Source of the DNA: Burkholderiales bacterium RIFCSPHIGHO2_01_FULL_63_240
Lineage (GTDB): Bacteria > Pseudomonadota > Gammaproteobacteria > Burkholderiales > Burkholderiaceae_C
Length of the DNA: 64,000 nucleotides
Assembly (NCBI GenBank): GCA_001770725.1
Contig: MERU01000002.1
Coordinates: 124,001 to 188,000, forward strand
Reading direction: 5' to 3'
In this document: positions 17,738-26,334 of the stretch, one piece after another
Numbering within the stretch: the stretch's first letter is position 1
Layout of the letters: every line of letters starts with the position of its first letter
Position numbers and translations under genes: made by a program
The notes under the pieces: model-generated
What the model was told of the DNA's origin: nothing
Databases searched by the model: none
The model's input: the letters and a program-made list of their open reading frames with translations, nothing else

Positions 17738-18463
17738 TCAGTTGTTCGCGGGGGCGGTGGCCTGAGGCGCCATGTTCGGCGCGCGGCGGGCGCCGTTGTA
17801 GCGCTGTTGCCAGTAGGCCTGGCGCATGTCCTCGACGCGAACGCTGCCACCAGCGCGCGGCGAGTGAATGAACTTGTTGTCGCCGATGTAGATGCCGACG
17901 TGGGAGAAGGTCTGGCGCAGGGTGTTGAAGAACACCAGGTCGCCGGGCTTGAGCTCGGCCTGCTGCTGGACCGGGACCAGCTGGGGCGAGCGAGCCTGCT
18001 CGGAGGCCCGACGCGGCAGGATGAGGCCGACGCTGTTTTCGAACACATGGCGGGTGAAGCCGCTGCAGTCGAAGCCGGTTTCTTCGGAGGTGCCGCCTCG
18101 GCGGTAGGGCACGCCCAGGAAGTTCATGGCCGACAGCACGAGGTCGGAGGCCAGGTCGGTGGCGGTGTTGCGCACCTGCTGGGCCAACTCGGACACGGGG
18201 CGGCTGGAAGGCAGCAGGCCCTTGTCGGACAGGAACCGAGCCACCGGGTCGTCGCTCGGTGCAGCGGCGGAAGCGCTCGCGGCAGGCGACACGCCGGCCT
18301 GCTGGGCCAGCGCGGTGTGTGGCAGGAGATGGCTGCTCAGCAGAAAAACCCAGGCCAGGAGGGCCTTCAAGGGGGGGCTGAGCCGCGATCCGTGCCCGGC
18401 AGGGAAGTCGGTGGCCTGGAGCCGCCGGCTGGCGTGTCGGGTCGTGAAAGGCATGGGTCGCAA
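17738..18463 (-). CDS. Secreted NlpC/P60 (C40) peptidoglycan endopeptidase
   Basis: A 241-residue protein. The hydrophobic segment at about residues 32-53 (LKALLAWVFLLSSHLLPHT) with ALA before QQ is a signal peptide, though it sits unusually far from the N-terminus; the true start may be internal. The NlpC/P60 domain has catalytic Cys133 (FDCSGF), His188 (FSHVGIYIG) and the third polar residue His200 (FIHSPR). Enzymes of this type cut D-Glu-mesoDAP links in peptide stems. A TTATCC...TAGATA AT-rich stretch upstream (about 18498-18515) could hold its promoter. Confidence 0.88.
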   Translation of the reverse strand: MRPMPFTTRHASRRLQATDFPAGHGSRLSPPLKALLAWVFLLSSHLLPHTALAQQAGVSPAASASAAAPSDDPVARFLSDKGLLPSSRPVSELAQQVRNTATDLASDLVLSAMNFLGVPYRRGGTSEETGFDCSGFTRHVFENSVGLILPRRASEQARSPQLVPVQQQAELKPGDLVFFNTLRQTFSHVGIYIGDNKFIHSPRAGGSVRVEDMRQAYWQQRYNGARRAPNMAPQATAPANN

Positions 18464-18588
18464 GGGTAGGCGGCACGTGCCGCCCCGTCAACCTCGGTAT
18501 CTAATGGATAACGTGAGATTAACACCCTTTCTCCGGGACATTCCGGGGGCGCCCGGGCGCATGCGCCCAGGTTCCCAGCGCAATGGCG

Positions 18589-19014
18589 TCAGACCAGTTC
18601 GAGGTTGACGGTGATGTTGCCGCGGGTGGCGTTGGAGTAGGGGCAGACCTGGTGGGCGGCATCGACCAGGGCCTGGGCGGCGTCGCGGGCCATGCCGGGC
18701 AGGGTGATGCGCAGCGTCACGGTGATGCCGAAGCCTTGCGGGATGGGGCCGATGCCGACGTCGCCAGCGATCTGGGTGCCTGCGGGCAGGAACTGCTTGT
18801 TCTGGCCCGCCACGAAGCCCATGGCGCCGAGGAAGCAGGCGCTGTAGCCGGCGGCAAAGAGCTGCTCGGGGTTGGTGCCGGCGCCGTTGCCGCCCATTTC
18901 CTTGGGACGTGCGAGGGCCACATCGAGCTTGCCGTCGTCGCTGACGGCGCGTCCGTCGCGGCCACCGGTGGCGGTGGCATGGGCGGTGTAGACGATCTGG
19001 GTGGGAGAAGCCAT
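18589..19014 (-). CDS. ohr: Organic hydroperoxide resistance protein Ohr
   Basis: A 141-residue thiol peroxidase of the Ohr/OsmC family. The peroxidatic Cys60 lies in AAGYSACFLGAM and the resolving Cys in HQVCPYSNATRGN. Ohr reduces organic hydroperoxides using lipoylated proteins. The N-terminus MASPTQIVYTAHATATGGRDG is typical. It lies 92 nt downstream of ohrR on the same strand, with palindromic candidate operators in the gap. Confidence 0.96.
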   Translation of the reverse strand: MASPTQIVYTAHATATGGRDGRAVSDDGKLDVALARPKEMGGNGAGTNPEQLFAAGYSACFLGAMGFVAGQNKQFLPAGTQIAGDVGIGPIPQGFGITVTLRITLPGMARDAAQALVDAAHQVCPYSNATRGNITVNLELV

Positions 19015-19035
19015 GGCGAGGTCCTTTCGGTAAAA

Positions 19036-19049
19036 GATTGCGTGCAATC
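19036..19049. promoter_or_regulatory. Candidate OhrR operator upstream of ohr
   Basis: GATTGC-GT-GCAATC is a perfect 6-bp inverted repeat 22-35 nt upstream of the ohr start. A second, partial copy (CAATC...GGATTG, about 19045-19063) overlaps it. OhrR dimers bind AT-rich inverted repeats in ohr promoters, so this is the best operator candidate; assignment rests on position and symmetry. Confidence 0.6.
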
Positions 19050-19106
19050 GATTTGATGGATTGTGCGCCTCGGAGTTTGAGGGGGAGGCGGCGCCCGGCA
19101 AAGACC

Positions 19107-19586
19107 TCAGTCGGACTGAGGTTGTCCTTGCAGGCGCTGGCGCAGGGCGTGAAGCCGCTCGCGAAGTTCGACCACGGCGTCCAGTTCGCCGCCCACCTGG
19201 CACATCACCGAGACGGGGATGCTGCTGGCGGCCTGTTTGAGTTGGCGGCCAGCTTCGGTCAGCAGGATGCGCACCCGGCGTTCGTCGGCCTGGTCACGCT
19301 GGCGAGAGACCAGGCCAGAGCCCTCCAGGCGCTTGAGCAGCGGCGTCAGGGTGCCGGAATCGAGCTGCAGCAGCTCGCCCAGTTCATGCACGGCGCGGTC
19401 GTCTCGTTCCCAGAGCACGAGCATGACGAGGTACTGGGGGTAGGTCAGGCCCAGCGGCGCGAGCAGCGGTTTGTACAGCTTGGTCATCGCCAGCGAACTG
19501 GCGTACAGGGCGAAACACAACTGCTGGTCGAGACGCAGCAGCTGGTCGGGGCCTGATGGCGTGGACGCTCTGGATGGGCTGGGCAT
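19107..19586 (-). CDS. ohrR: MarR-family organic peroxide sensor OhrR
   Basis: A 159-residue winged-helix repressor. The peroxide-sensing Cys24 lies in LDQQLCFALYAS, and the LTYPQYLVMLVLWE helix and LDSGTLTPLLKRLE recognition region are family-typical. A second Cys129 (VSVMCQVGG) matches the 2-Cys type of OhrR, in which oxidation gives an inter-subunit disulfide. It should repress ohr, and possibly itself, until organic hydroperoxides oxidise it. Its ATG follows a TAACAT element by 6 nt. Confidence 0.94.
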   Translation of the reverse strand: MPSPSRASTPSGPDQLLRLDQQLCFALYASSLAMTKLYKPLLAPLGLTYPQYLVMLVLWERDDRAVHELGELLQLDSGTLTPLLKRLEGSGLVSRQRDQADERRVRILLTEAGRQLKQAASSIPVSVMCQVGGELDAVVELRERLHALRQRLQGQPQSD

Positions 19587-19598
19587 GGCGACATGTTA
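19584..19598 (-). promoter_or_regulatory. Candidate leaderless promoter of ohrR (-10 TAACAT, 6 nt, ATG)
   Basis: TAACAT (19598 to 19593, 4/6 match) is followed by GTCGCC and the ohrR ATG. No Shine-Dalgarno sequence is present. The match is weak alone and gains weight only from the repeated geometry in the window. Confidence 0.35.
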
Positions 19599-19707
19599 GG
19601 CGCATGAGACCAAGCAGGGGACTTGATGCGCAGCAATGCCCTCATTCGAGCGGCCTTCTAAGCTGGGGATGTGAACAAATGCGCGCCCAGCGCGATCAGG
19701 AGTGCCG

Positions 19708-20124
19708 ATGTCCGCCACCCTCCACCCCGACCCTGGCCTGCTCGCAACCGGGGTCGTTCATGTTGACGAATTGAAGGCGCGGCTGCTTGCTCGGGCCCGC
19801 GAGTTGATGGCGCAGGATGCCGTGTTGCGAGAGCGCCTGGCTTCACAGCAGTCGGTGACCACCAACACCTTCGTGGCGGGCACCGAGGGCGCGTGCGCGA
19901 CCGAAGCCGATGACGAGGTGATCGCACTGCTGCGCCACGAACAGGACGAGCTCAGGGCGGTTCAGGACGCGCTGACCCGCTTGGCCGAGGGCACCTATGG
20001 GGCTTGCCTGGAGTGCGACGAACCCATCGGCGCCATGCGCCTGAGCGTCCTGCCCGAGGCCGCGCTTTGCGTCGGTTGCCAGGGCATGGCCGAGCACAGG
20101 GCAGGGCACCAGGCTTCGCGCTAG
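19708..20124 (+). CDS. TraR/DksA-family zinc-finger protein
   Basis: A 138-residue protein. The C-terminal half has a C4 zinc finger: YGACLECDEPIGAMRL then AALCVGCQ. The N-terminal part is a probable coiled-coil hairpin (ELKARLLARARELMAQDAVL and HEQDELRAVQDALTRL). This is the DksA fold; DksA-like proteins enter the RNA polymerase secondary channel. It is shorter than canonical DksA, so it is a paralogue. ATG 19708 is chosen because AGGAG lies 5 nt upstream. Its TAG stop is the same CTAG that ends the convergent ABC-F gene. Confidence 0.85.
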   Translation: MSATLHPDPGLLATGVVHVDELKARLLARARELMAQDAVLRERLASQQSVTTNTFVAGTEGACATEADDEVIALLRHEQDELRAVQDALTRLAEGTYGACLECDEPIGAMRLSVLPEAALCVGCQGMAEHRAGHQASR

Positions 20125-22127
20125 GCCCCGAGGCGCTCGATTTCGTCGGTGATCTCCAGCCAGCGCGATTCGAGGGCTTCGATCTCGTCACCGAGGGCCT
20201 TGAGGCGTTTGCCCTGCTCGGCCCTGTCGGTGCCTGACAAGGTGGCTTGACCGAGCAGTTCCGTGAGTCGCTCCGACTCCGCCTGGGCGGCAGCGAGCCG
20301 GGCGTCAACCTGCTTGAGTTCGGCCTTGAGTGGCTTGACCTGTTCAGCGATGCGCTGACGGGCCTGGGCAGCGGTCTTGCGGTCTTCCTTGCGGTTGCCG
20401 GCCGAAGCGTCCGTGGCAGATGGCTCGGATGCCGATGCCACTGGTGCCGCCGATGCCGCGGTTGGTGCAAGATCGCGCGGCTCCCGTGCCGCACGGGCCG
20501 CAGCGGCCACCTCGCGGGCCTGCTCCTGCAGCCATTTCTGGTAGTCGTCCAGGTCGCCGTCGAAGGTGCTGACGCCCCCGCGGGTGACCAGCCAGAACTC
20601 GTCGCAGACCTCGCGCAGCAGGGCCCGGTCGTGGCTGACCAGCATGACGGTGCCCTCGAACTCGTTGAGCGCGATGCTCAGCGCCTCGCGGGTGGTGAGG
20701 TCGAGGTGGTTGGTGGGTTCGTCGAGCAGCAGCAGGTTGGGGCGCTGCCACACGACCAGGGCCAGCACCAGGCGGGCCTTTTCGCCGCCGCTGAACTGGC
20801 CGACGGGTTGCGAGACCATGTCGCCGGTGAAGCGAAAGCGCCCCAGGAAATCGCGCAGTTCCTGCTCGCGCGCCTGCGGGCCCACCTCCTTGGCCAGGCG
20901 GATCATGTGGGCGAGCGGGCCCTCGTCGGTGCGCAGTACATCGAGTTCCTGCTGGGCGAAGTAGCCGATGCTCAGGCCCTTGCCTTCGGTGACGTTGCCA
21001 GCGACGGCGGGCAGCATGTGCGCCAGCGTTTTGACCAGGGTGGATTTGCCTTGTCCGTTGGCGCCCAGGATGCCGATGCGCTGACCCGGGAGCACCGAGC
21101 GGTTGACGCCCTGCACGATGACGATGGGGGCCGCGCCCTCGTCGACCTGGTAGCCGCATTGCAGGTCTTGCATGACCAGCATGGGGTTGGGCAGGCTGGC
21201 GGGCTCGGGAAAGCTGAATTCGAAGTCGCTGGCCGTGAGCACGGGCGCGAGCTTTTCCATGCGCTCGAGGGCCTTGACGCGGCTTTGGGCCTGGCGGGCC
21301 TTGCTGGCTTTCGCCTTGAAGCGGTCGATGAACTTCTGCAGGTGAGCGATGCGGTCCTGCTGCTTGCCATAAGCGGCCTGCTGCTGGTTCAGGCGCTCGG
21401 CGCGCATGGCCTCGAAGGCCGTGTAGCCGCCGGTGTAGCGGGTCAGCTTGCCTTCGTCGAGGTGCAGGGTCACGCGGGTGATCGCGTCAAGGAACTCGCG
21501 GTCGTGGCTGATGATGATCAGCGTGCCGTCGTAGCGTTGCAGCCAGCTCTCCAGCCAGACCAGGGCGTCCAGGTCCAAGTGGTTGGTGGGCTCGTCCAGC
21601 AGCAGCAACTGCGCAGGGCACATCAGCGCGCGGGCCAGCTGCAGGCGCATGCGCCAGCCGCCCGAGAAGCTGTTGACGGGGGCCGTGGTCTGCTGCAGCT
21701 GGAAGCCCAGGCCCAGCAACAGGGCTTGAGCGCGGGCGGAGGCGTCGAAGTCGCCGGCATCGGCCAGGGCCATGTGGGCTTCGGCCATGGCGTGGCCGTC
21801 GTTGTCGGCTTCAGCCTGCGCCAGCGCCTGCCGCGCGGCCATCAGGCGGGTGTCGCCCTGCAGCACGAACTCGGTGGCGGGCTCGTCGGTCTCGGGCATG
21901 TTCTGCGCGACCTCGGCCATGCCGCCGGGTTGCAGCCAGCTGGGCGGGATCTCGACGTCGCCAGCGTCGGCGTGCAGGCGGCCTGCCAGCAGCGAGAACA
22001 GCGAAGACTTGCCGGCGCCGTTGCGTCCGATCAGGCCGACCTTCTCGCCGGGGTGCAGGGTGGCGCTGGCACCGTCGAGCACGGGCTTGGTGCCCCGCAG
22101 CAGGGAAACGTTCTTGAGGTTGATCAT
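20121..22127 (-). CDS. ABC-F family ATPase (YheS-like)
   Basis: A 668-residue soluble protein with two ABC domains and no membrane segment. Domain 1 has Walker A GRNGAGKSS and signature FSGGWRMRLQLARAL; domain 2 has GANGQGKST and FSGGEKARLVLAL; both have LLLDEPTNHLD. The basic P-site linker lies between (FIDRFKAKASKARQAQSRVK). A C-terminal coiled coil is preceded by an Ala/Ser/Pro-rich linker. ABC-F proteins act on the ribosomal E site. It starts 7 nt after prmB, so it ends the leftward dap run. Confidence 0.93.
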   Translation of the reverse strand: MINLKNVSLLRGTKPVLDGASATLHPGEKVGLIGRNGAGKSSLFSLLAGRLHADAGDVEIPPSWLQPGGMAEVAQNMPETDEPATEFVLQGDTRLMAARQALAQAEADNDGHAMAEAHMALADAGDFDASARAQALLLGLGFQLQQTTAPVNSFSGGWRMRLQLARALMCPAQLLLLDEPTNHLDLDALVWLESWLQRYDGTLIIISHDREFLDAITRVTLHLDEGKLTRYTGGYTAFEAMRAERLNQQQAAYGKQQDRIAHLQKFIDRFKAKASKARQAQSRVKALERMEKLAPVLTASDFEFSFPEPASLPNPMLVMQDLQCGYQVDEGAAPIVIVQGVNRSVLPGQRIGILGANGQGKSTLVKTLAHMLPAVAGNVTEGKGLSIGYFAQQELDVLRTDEGPLAHMIRLAKEVGPQAREQELRDFLGRFRFTGDMVSQPVGQFSGGEKARLVLALVVWQRPNLLLLDEPTNHLDLTTREALSIALNEFEGTVMLVSHDRALLREVCDEFWLVTRGGVSTFDGDLDDYQKWLQEQAREVAAAARAAREPRDLAPTAASAAPVASASEPSATDASAGNRKEDRKTAAQARQRIAEQVKPLKAELKQVDARLAAAQAESERLTELLGQATLSGTDRAEQGKRLKALGDEIEALESRWLEITDEIERLGA

Positions 22128-22134
22128 GTGGGGC

Positions 22135-23013
22135 TCAGGCGAGCAGCAAGGCGTCGCGCGTGACGAGCAGCAGCTGGTCGTCGCCCGCGGAAGTGGGCAA
22201 CCAGGTCACGGCCAGGTCGGGGAAGGCGCGCTCGAAGTTCGCTCGTTCGTTGCCGATCTCCAGCACCAGCACGGCGTCTTCGCTCATGAAGCGGTCGGGT
22301 TCGGCCCGCAAAGCGGCGAACAGGGCGCGCGTGAAGTCCATGCCGTCGGTGCCGGAGGCCAGCGCCATTTCAGGCTCGGCGCGGTACTCGGCGGGCAGCT
22401 TGGCCATCGAGTCGGCGTTGACGTAGGGCGGGTTGCACAGGATCAGGTCATAGGGGCCTTTGACGCTGCCCAGCCCATCGCTTTGCAGCAAGGTGATGCG
22501 CTCTTGCAGGCCGTGCTGGTCGACGTTGATGCGGGCCACGGCCAGCGCGTCGGGGCTGAGGTCGGCGCCATCGACGGTGACGTCGGGATAAGCCATGGCG
22601 GCCAGCACGGCCAGGCTGCCATTGCCGGTGCACAGGTCGAGCACGCGCTGGGTGCGCTCGCTCAGCCAGGCATCGATGCTGCCGTCGGCCAGCACCTCGG
22701 CGATGAAGGAGCGCGGCACGATGGCGCGCTCGTCCACGTAGAAGGGCACGCCTTGCAGCCAGGCCTGCTTGGTGAGGTAGGCCGCTGGTTTGCGCGTGGC
22801 GATGCGCTCTTCGATCAGGGCATCGGCCTGCGTGCGCTCTTCGTCGCTGACGGCGCGTTGCTCGTGCTCGTCGAGCGCATCAATGGGCAAGCCCAGGCGC
22901 CACATCACCAGCCAGGCGGCTTCGTCAAAAGCGTTGGTGGTGCCGTGGCCGTAGCCGACCTGTGCGGCGTCCAGGCGCGCGGCGGCGCGCTCGATCAGCT
23001 CGATGAGGGTCAC
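22135..23013 (-). CDS. prmB: Ribosomal protein uL3 glutamine methyltransferase PrmB
   Basis: A 292-residue class I methyltransferase. The N-terminal helical domain begins [13 protein letters not shown]. The catalytic domain has [16 protein letters not shown] (SAM-binding) and the NPPY motif ([13 protein letters not shown]), diagnostic of N5-glutamine methyltransferases. The [21 protein letters not shown] segment is typical of PrmB rather than PrmC. The start is GTG at 23013, overlapping the dapE stop in GTGA, so translation is coupled. Confidence 0.93.
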   Translation of the reverse strand: MTLIELIERAAARLDAAQVGYGHGTTNAFDEAAWLVMWRLGLPIDALDEHEQRAVSDEERTQADALIEERIATRKPAAYLTKQAWLQGVPFYVDERAIVPRSFIAEVLADGSIDAWLSERTQRVLDLCTGNGSLAVLAAMAYPDVTVDGADLSPDALAVARINVDQHGLQERITLLQSDGLGSVKGPYDLILCNPPYVNADSMAKLPAEYRAEPEMALASGTDGMDFTRALFAALRAEPDRFMSEDAVLVLEIGNERANFERAFPDLAVTWLPTSAGDDQLLLVTRDALLLA

Positions 23014-24158
23014 GCCAGTAGCCTTTCCAGGGTGCCCAGGTAGATGTCCTTGAGGGGCTCGATGTCGGCCACGCGCACGTGCTCGTCGATCTTGTGGATG
23101 CTGGCATTGACCGGGCCGAACTCGACCACTTGCGGGCAGATCTGGGCGATGAATCGCCCGTCCGAGGTGCCGCCGGTGGTCGACAGCTCGGTGGTCACAC
23201 CGGTGACCTGCTCGATGGCGGCCGAGATGGCGTCGACCAGCGGGCCCTTGCGGGTGAGGAAGGGGCGCCCGCCCAGCGTCCAGTCGATGTGGAAGTCCAG
23301 GCCATGCTGGCGCAGCACGTCTTCGAGGCGCAGCTGCAGCGACTCGGGCGTGGACTCGGTCGAGAAGCGGAAGTTGAAATCGACCACCACCTCGCCCGGG
23401 ATGACGTTGTTGGCGCCGGTGCCTGCGTGCACGTTGGAGCACTGCCAGGTGGTGGGCGGGAAGTGGTCGTTGCCTTGGTCCCAGGTGATGGTGACGAGCT
23501 CGGCCAGCGCGGGCGCGAGCAGGTGGATGGGGTTGCTGGCCAGGTGCGGGTAGGCGATGTGGCCCTGCACGCCCTTGACGCGCAGCTTGCCCGAGAGCGA
23601 GCCGCGGCGGCCGTTCTTGATCATGTCGCCGACCTGCTTGACCGAAGTCGGCTCGCCGACGATGCAGGCGTCCAGGCGCTGGCCTTGCTGCTGCAGCCAC
23701 TCGCAGACCTTGACCGTGCCGTCGACCGAGGGGCCTTCTTCGTCGCTGGTGATCAGGAAGGCGAGGCTGCCGGCGTGATCGGGGTGGCGCGCCACGAAGG
23801 CCTCGGTGGCCACGACCATGGCGGCCAGCGATGTTTTCATGTCGGCGGCGCCGCGGCCGTAGAGCAGGCCGTCCCGGTGGGTGGGCACGAAAGGCGGCGA
23901 GGTCCACTGCTCAAGCGGGCCGGTGGGCACGACGTCGGTGTGGCCTGCGAATGCCAGCACGGGGGCTGCGGCATCACGGCCGCGTTTGATGGCCCAGAGG
24001 TTGGTCACCGGGGCACTGGCCGGGCCATGGACCAGGGTGTGGCATTCGAAGCCGAGCGGCTTCAGGCGCTCGGCCATGAGCTGCTGGCAGTCGAGGTCTT
24101 CGGGGGTGACGGAAGGGCGGGCGATCAGCGCCTCGGTCAGGCGCAGGGTGTCGGTCAT
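23010..24158 (-). CDS. dapE: Succinyl-diaminopimelate desuccinylase
   Basis: A 382-residue M20-family zinc hydrolase of the succinylase branch of lysine/DAP synthesis. Metal ligands are His73 ([11 protein letters not shown]) and Asp106 (YGRGAADMK), with catalytic Glu140/141 (TSDEEGPS). The GTSDGRFIA and [13 protein letters not shown] segments complete the site. Length and all motifs are normal. It lies between the PilU-like gene and prmB, with dapD and dapC upstream, so three genes of one pathway share the run. Confidence 0.96.
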   Translation of the reverse strand: MTDTLRLTEALIARPSVTPEDLDCQQLMAERLKPLGFECHTLVHGPASAPVTNLWAIKRGRDAAAPVLAFAGHTDVVPTGPLEQWTSPPFVPTHRDGLLYGRGAADMKTSLAAMVVATEAFVARHPDHAGSLAFLITSDEEGPSVDGTVKVCEWLQQQGQRLDACIVGEPTSVKQVGDMIKNGRRGSLSGKLRVKGVQGHIAYPHLASNPIHLLAPALAELVTITWDQGNDHFPPTTWQCSNVHAGTGANNVIPGEVVVDFNFRFSTESTPESLQLRLEDVLRQHGLDFHIDWTLGGRPFLTRKGPLVDAISAAIEQVTGVTTELSTTGGTSDGRFIAQICPQVVEFGPVNASIHKIDEHVRVADIEPLKDIYLGTLERLLA

Positions 24159-24183
24159 GGTGCGTGCGTGACGCCGAAGCGTT

Positions 24184-25383
24184 TCAATGTCGGGTGCCGC
24201 TGAAGCTGGGGACGGGATCTTCGGCGTGCACGTCCAGGGTGATTTCGGTGAACGAGGGGCCCTGTTCTTCCTCGGCCGGCTTGGCGATCAGCTTGGACTT
24301 GGTGGCCGTGCTGTTTTGCAGGCGCCACATCAGGTTGGTTGGCGAGTCGGAGTTGATGAGCCCCTCGTCGCGGCTGACGATGCCTTCGTTGATCAGGCGG
24401 GCGATGTCCTGCTCGTAGGTCTGCGAGCCTTCGGCCATGGACTTTTCCATGGCTTCCTTGACGCCGTTGAAGTCGCCTCGGGTGATCATCTCCGACACCA
24501 GCGTGGTGTTGAGCAAGACCTCGACCGCGGGCACGCGACCACCGGCGCTCGGGCCGGCTTCGGCCTTGAGCAGCCGCTGCGAAATGATGGCCTTGAGACC
24601 CGAGGCCAGGTCGGACAGCAAGGCAGGGCGGGCTTCTGGCGTGTAGAAGGACAGGATCCGGCCCAGTGCGTGGTAGCTGTTGTTGGCGTGCAGGGTGGAC
24701 AGCACCAAGTGGCCCGACAGGGCGTACGACAGCGCGGCGGTCATGGTCTCGCGGTCGCGGATTTCGCCGATGAGGATGCAGTCCGGCGCCTGACGCAGCG
24801 CGTTTTTCAGGCCCACTTGCAGCGAGTGCGTGTCGCGCCCAACTTCGCGCTGGTTGACGATGGACTTCTTGTTGGAGAACAGGAACTCCAGCGGGTCTTC
24901 GATGGTGAGGATGTGGCCCGTCATGCGCTGGTTGCGCAGCTCCAGCATCGACGCCAGCGTGGTGCTCTTGCCAGTGCCTGTGGCGCCCGCCAGGATGATG
25001 AGGCCGCGTTTTTGCAGCACCAGCTCGCTGAGCACCGGTGGCACGTTGAGCGTCTCCAGCGCCGGGATGTCCGAGGGGATGTAGCGAAACACAGCGGCCA
25101 CAGAGCCACGTTGCTTGAACGCGCTCAAACGGAAGATGGCCACACCGGGGATGGTGATGCCCATGTTGAGCTCGCCGGTTTCGTCGAGCTCCTCCATTTG
25201 CGTGGGCGAGACCATCTCGGCCAGCAGTTGCCGTGGTTGAGAGGGTGTGAGGACCTGGTCGGTCAGCTGCATGATCTGACCGTTGATCTTGATGAGGATC
25301 GGCGTCTTGGCCGACAGGAAGACGTCGGACGCCTTCTTCTCGGCCATCAGGCGCAGCACGCGTTCGAGGTTGCCTCCGCTCAT
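24184..25383 (-). CDS. pilU: Type IV pilus retraction ATPase, PilU-like
   Basis: A 399-residue secretion ATPase. Walker A is GATGTGKS (residues 133-140), the Asp box includes [10 protein letters not shown], Walker B is CILIGEIRD and the His box [20 protein letters not shown]. The [12 protein letters not shown] segment is shared by PilT and PilU. The extended C-terminus (about residues 350-399) favours PilU. PilU assists PilT in retracting pili during twitching. Here it sits inside a lysine/DAP biosynthesis cluster with no other pilus gene nearby. A GAGGAGAG Shine-Dalgarno sequence precedes the ATG. Confidence 0.88.
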   Translation of the reverse strand: MSGGNLERVLRLMAEKKASDVFLSAKTPILIKINGQIMQLTDQVLTPSQPRQLLAEMVSPTQMEELDETGELNMGITIPGVAIFRLSAFKQRGSVAAVFRYIPSDIPALETLNVPPVLSELVLQKRGLIILAGATGTGKSTTLASMLELRNQRMTGHILTIEDPLEFLFSNKKSIVNQREVGRDTHSLQVGLKNALRQAPDCILIGEIRDRETMTAALSYALSGHLVLSTLHANNSYHALGRILSFYTPEARPALLSDLASGLKAIISQRLLKAEAGPSAGGRVPAVEVLLNTTLVSEMITRGDFNGVKEAMEKSMAEGSQTYEQDIARLINEGIVSRDEGLINSDSPTNLMWRLQNSTATKSKLIAKPAEEEQGPSFTEITLDVHAEDPVPSFSGTRH

Positions 25384-25423
25384 CGATCTCTCCTCAGCTG
25401 TTTTCGCAAGGGTTCAGACAAGA

Positions 25424-25456
25424 AGGGCCTGCAAGGAGGGTGTCCTGGCAGGCCCT
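25424..25456 (-). terminator. Hairpin between dapD and pilU (possible terminator or attenuator)
   Basis: A perfect 9-bp stem AGGGCCTGC/GCAGGCCCT (25424-25432 and 25448-25456) with a 15-nt loop follows the dapD stop. On the minus strand it is trailed only by TTCTTGTC, a weak T-run, so it may terminate partially or protect the dapD mRNA end. Confidence 0.55.
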
Positions 25457-25467
25457 GATTCAGCGCA

Positions 25468-26292
25468 TCAGGCGCCGCGCAGCAGGTCGTTGATGCTGGT
25501 CTTCGAGCGCGTATGCGCGTCGACGCGCTTGACGATCACAGCGCAGTACAGCGAGTACTTGCCGTCGGCCGAGGGCAGGTTGCCCGAGACCACCACCGAG
25601 CCTGCAGGGATGCGGCCATAGGTGACTTCGCCGGTGGCGCGGTCGTAGATCTTGGTCGACTGGCCGATGTACACGCCCATCGAGATCACCGAGTTCTCTT
25701 CGACGATCACGCCTTCGACCACTTCGGAGCGCGCGCCGATGAAGCAGTTGTCTTCGATGATGGTGGGGTTGGCCTGCAGGGGCTCGAGCACGCCGCCGAT
25801 GCCCACGCCGCCCGAGAGGTGAACGTTCTTGCCGATCTGGGCGCAAGAGCCGACGGTGGCCCAGGTGTCGACCATCGTGCCTTCGTCGACGTAGGCGCCG
25901 ATGTTCACGTAGGACGGCATCAGGATCACGTTCTTGGCCTGGAAGGAGCCGCGGCGGGCCACGGCCGGCGGCACCACGCGCACGCCGGTGGCCTTGAGTT
26001 GCTCAGCCGACATGCCAGCGTACTTGGTGGGCACCTTGTCGTAGAACTGCAGGGCGCCGTCGCCCATGGGCACGTTGTCGTTGAGGCGGAAGCTCAGCAG
26101 CACGGCCTTCTTGATCCACTGGTGGGTTTCCCAGGCACCGTTGACCTTCTCGGCCACGCGCAGCTTGCCGGTGTCCAGCGCGTCGATGATGTGGTTGACG
26201 GCGTCACGCACTTCGGCTGGGGCGCTGGCGGCGGACAGCTCGGTGCGCTTTTCCCAGGCCTGGTCGATGGTGTTTTGCAGAGCTTGGCTCAT
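25468..26292 (-). CDS. dapD: 2,3,4,5-tetrahydropyridine-2,6-dicarboxylate N-succinyltransferase
   Basis: A 274-residue hexapeptide-repeat acyltransferase that succinylates tetrahydrodipicolinate in DAP/lysine synthesis. The left-handed beta-helix is evident in [20 protein letters not shown], then [19 protein letters not shown] and [16 protein letters not shown]. The N-terminal domain [19 protein letters not shown] is typical of the family. It lies 42 nt after dapC on the same strand, with a GAAAGAAAG Shine-Dalgarno region. Confidence 0.97.
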   Translation of the reverse strand: MSQALQNTIDQAWEKRTELSAASAPAEVRDAVNHIIDALDTGKLRVAEKVNGAWETHQWIKKAVLLSFRLNDNVPMGDGALQFYDKVPTKYAGMSAEQLKATGVRVVPPAVARRGSFQAKNVILMPSYVNIGAYVDEGTMVDTWATVGSCAQIGKNVHLSGGVGIGGVLEPLQANPTIIEDNCFIGARSEVVEGVIVEENSVISMGVYIGQSTKIYDRATGEVTYGRIPAGSVVVSGNLPSADGKYSLYCAVIVKRVDAHTRSKTSINDLLRGA

Positions 26293-26334
26293 TTTGATGA
26301 ACTTTCTTTCGGAAGGATTCGGGGGCGCTGGCGG

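Noticed and set aside
18555-18568. GGGCGCATGCGCCC palindrome between ohr and the NlpC/P60 gene
   Set aside because: GC-only symmetric sequences of this length are common here, and it lies past the end of ohr rather than in a promoter.
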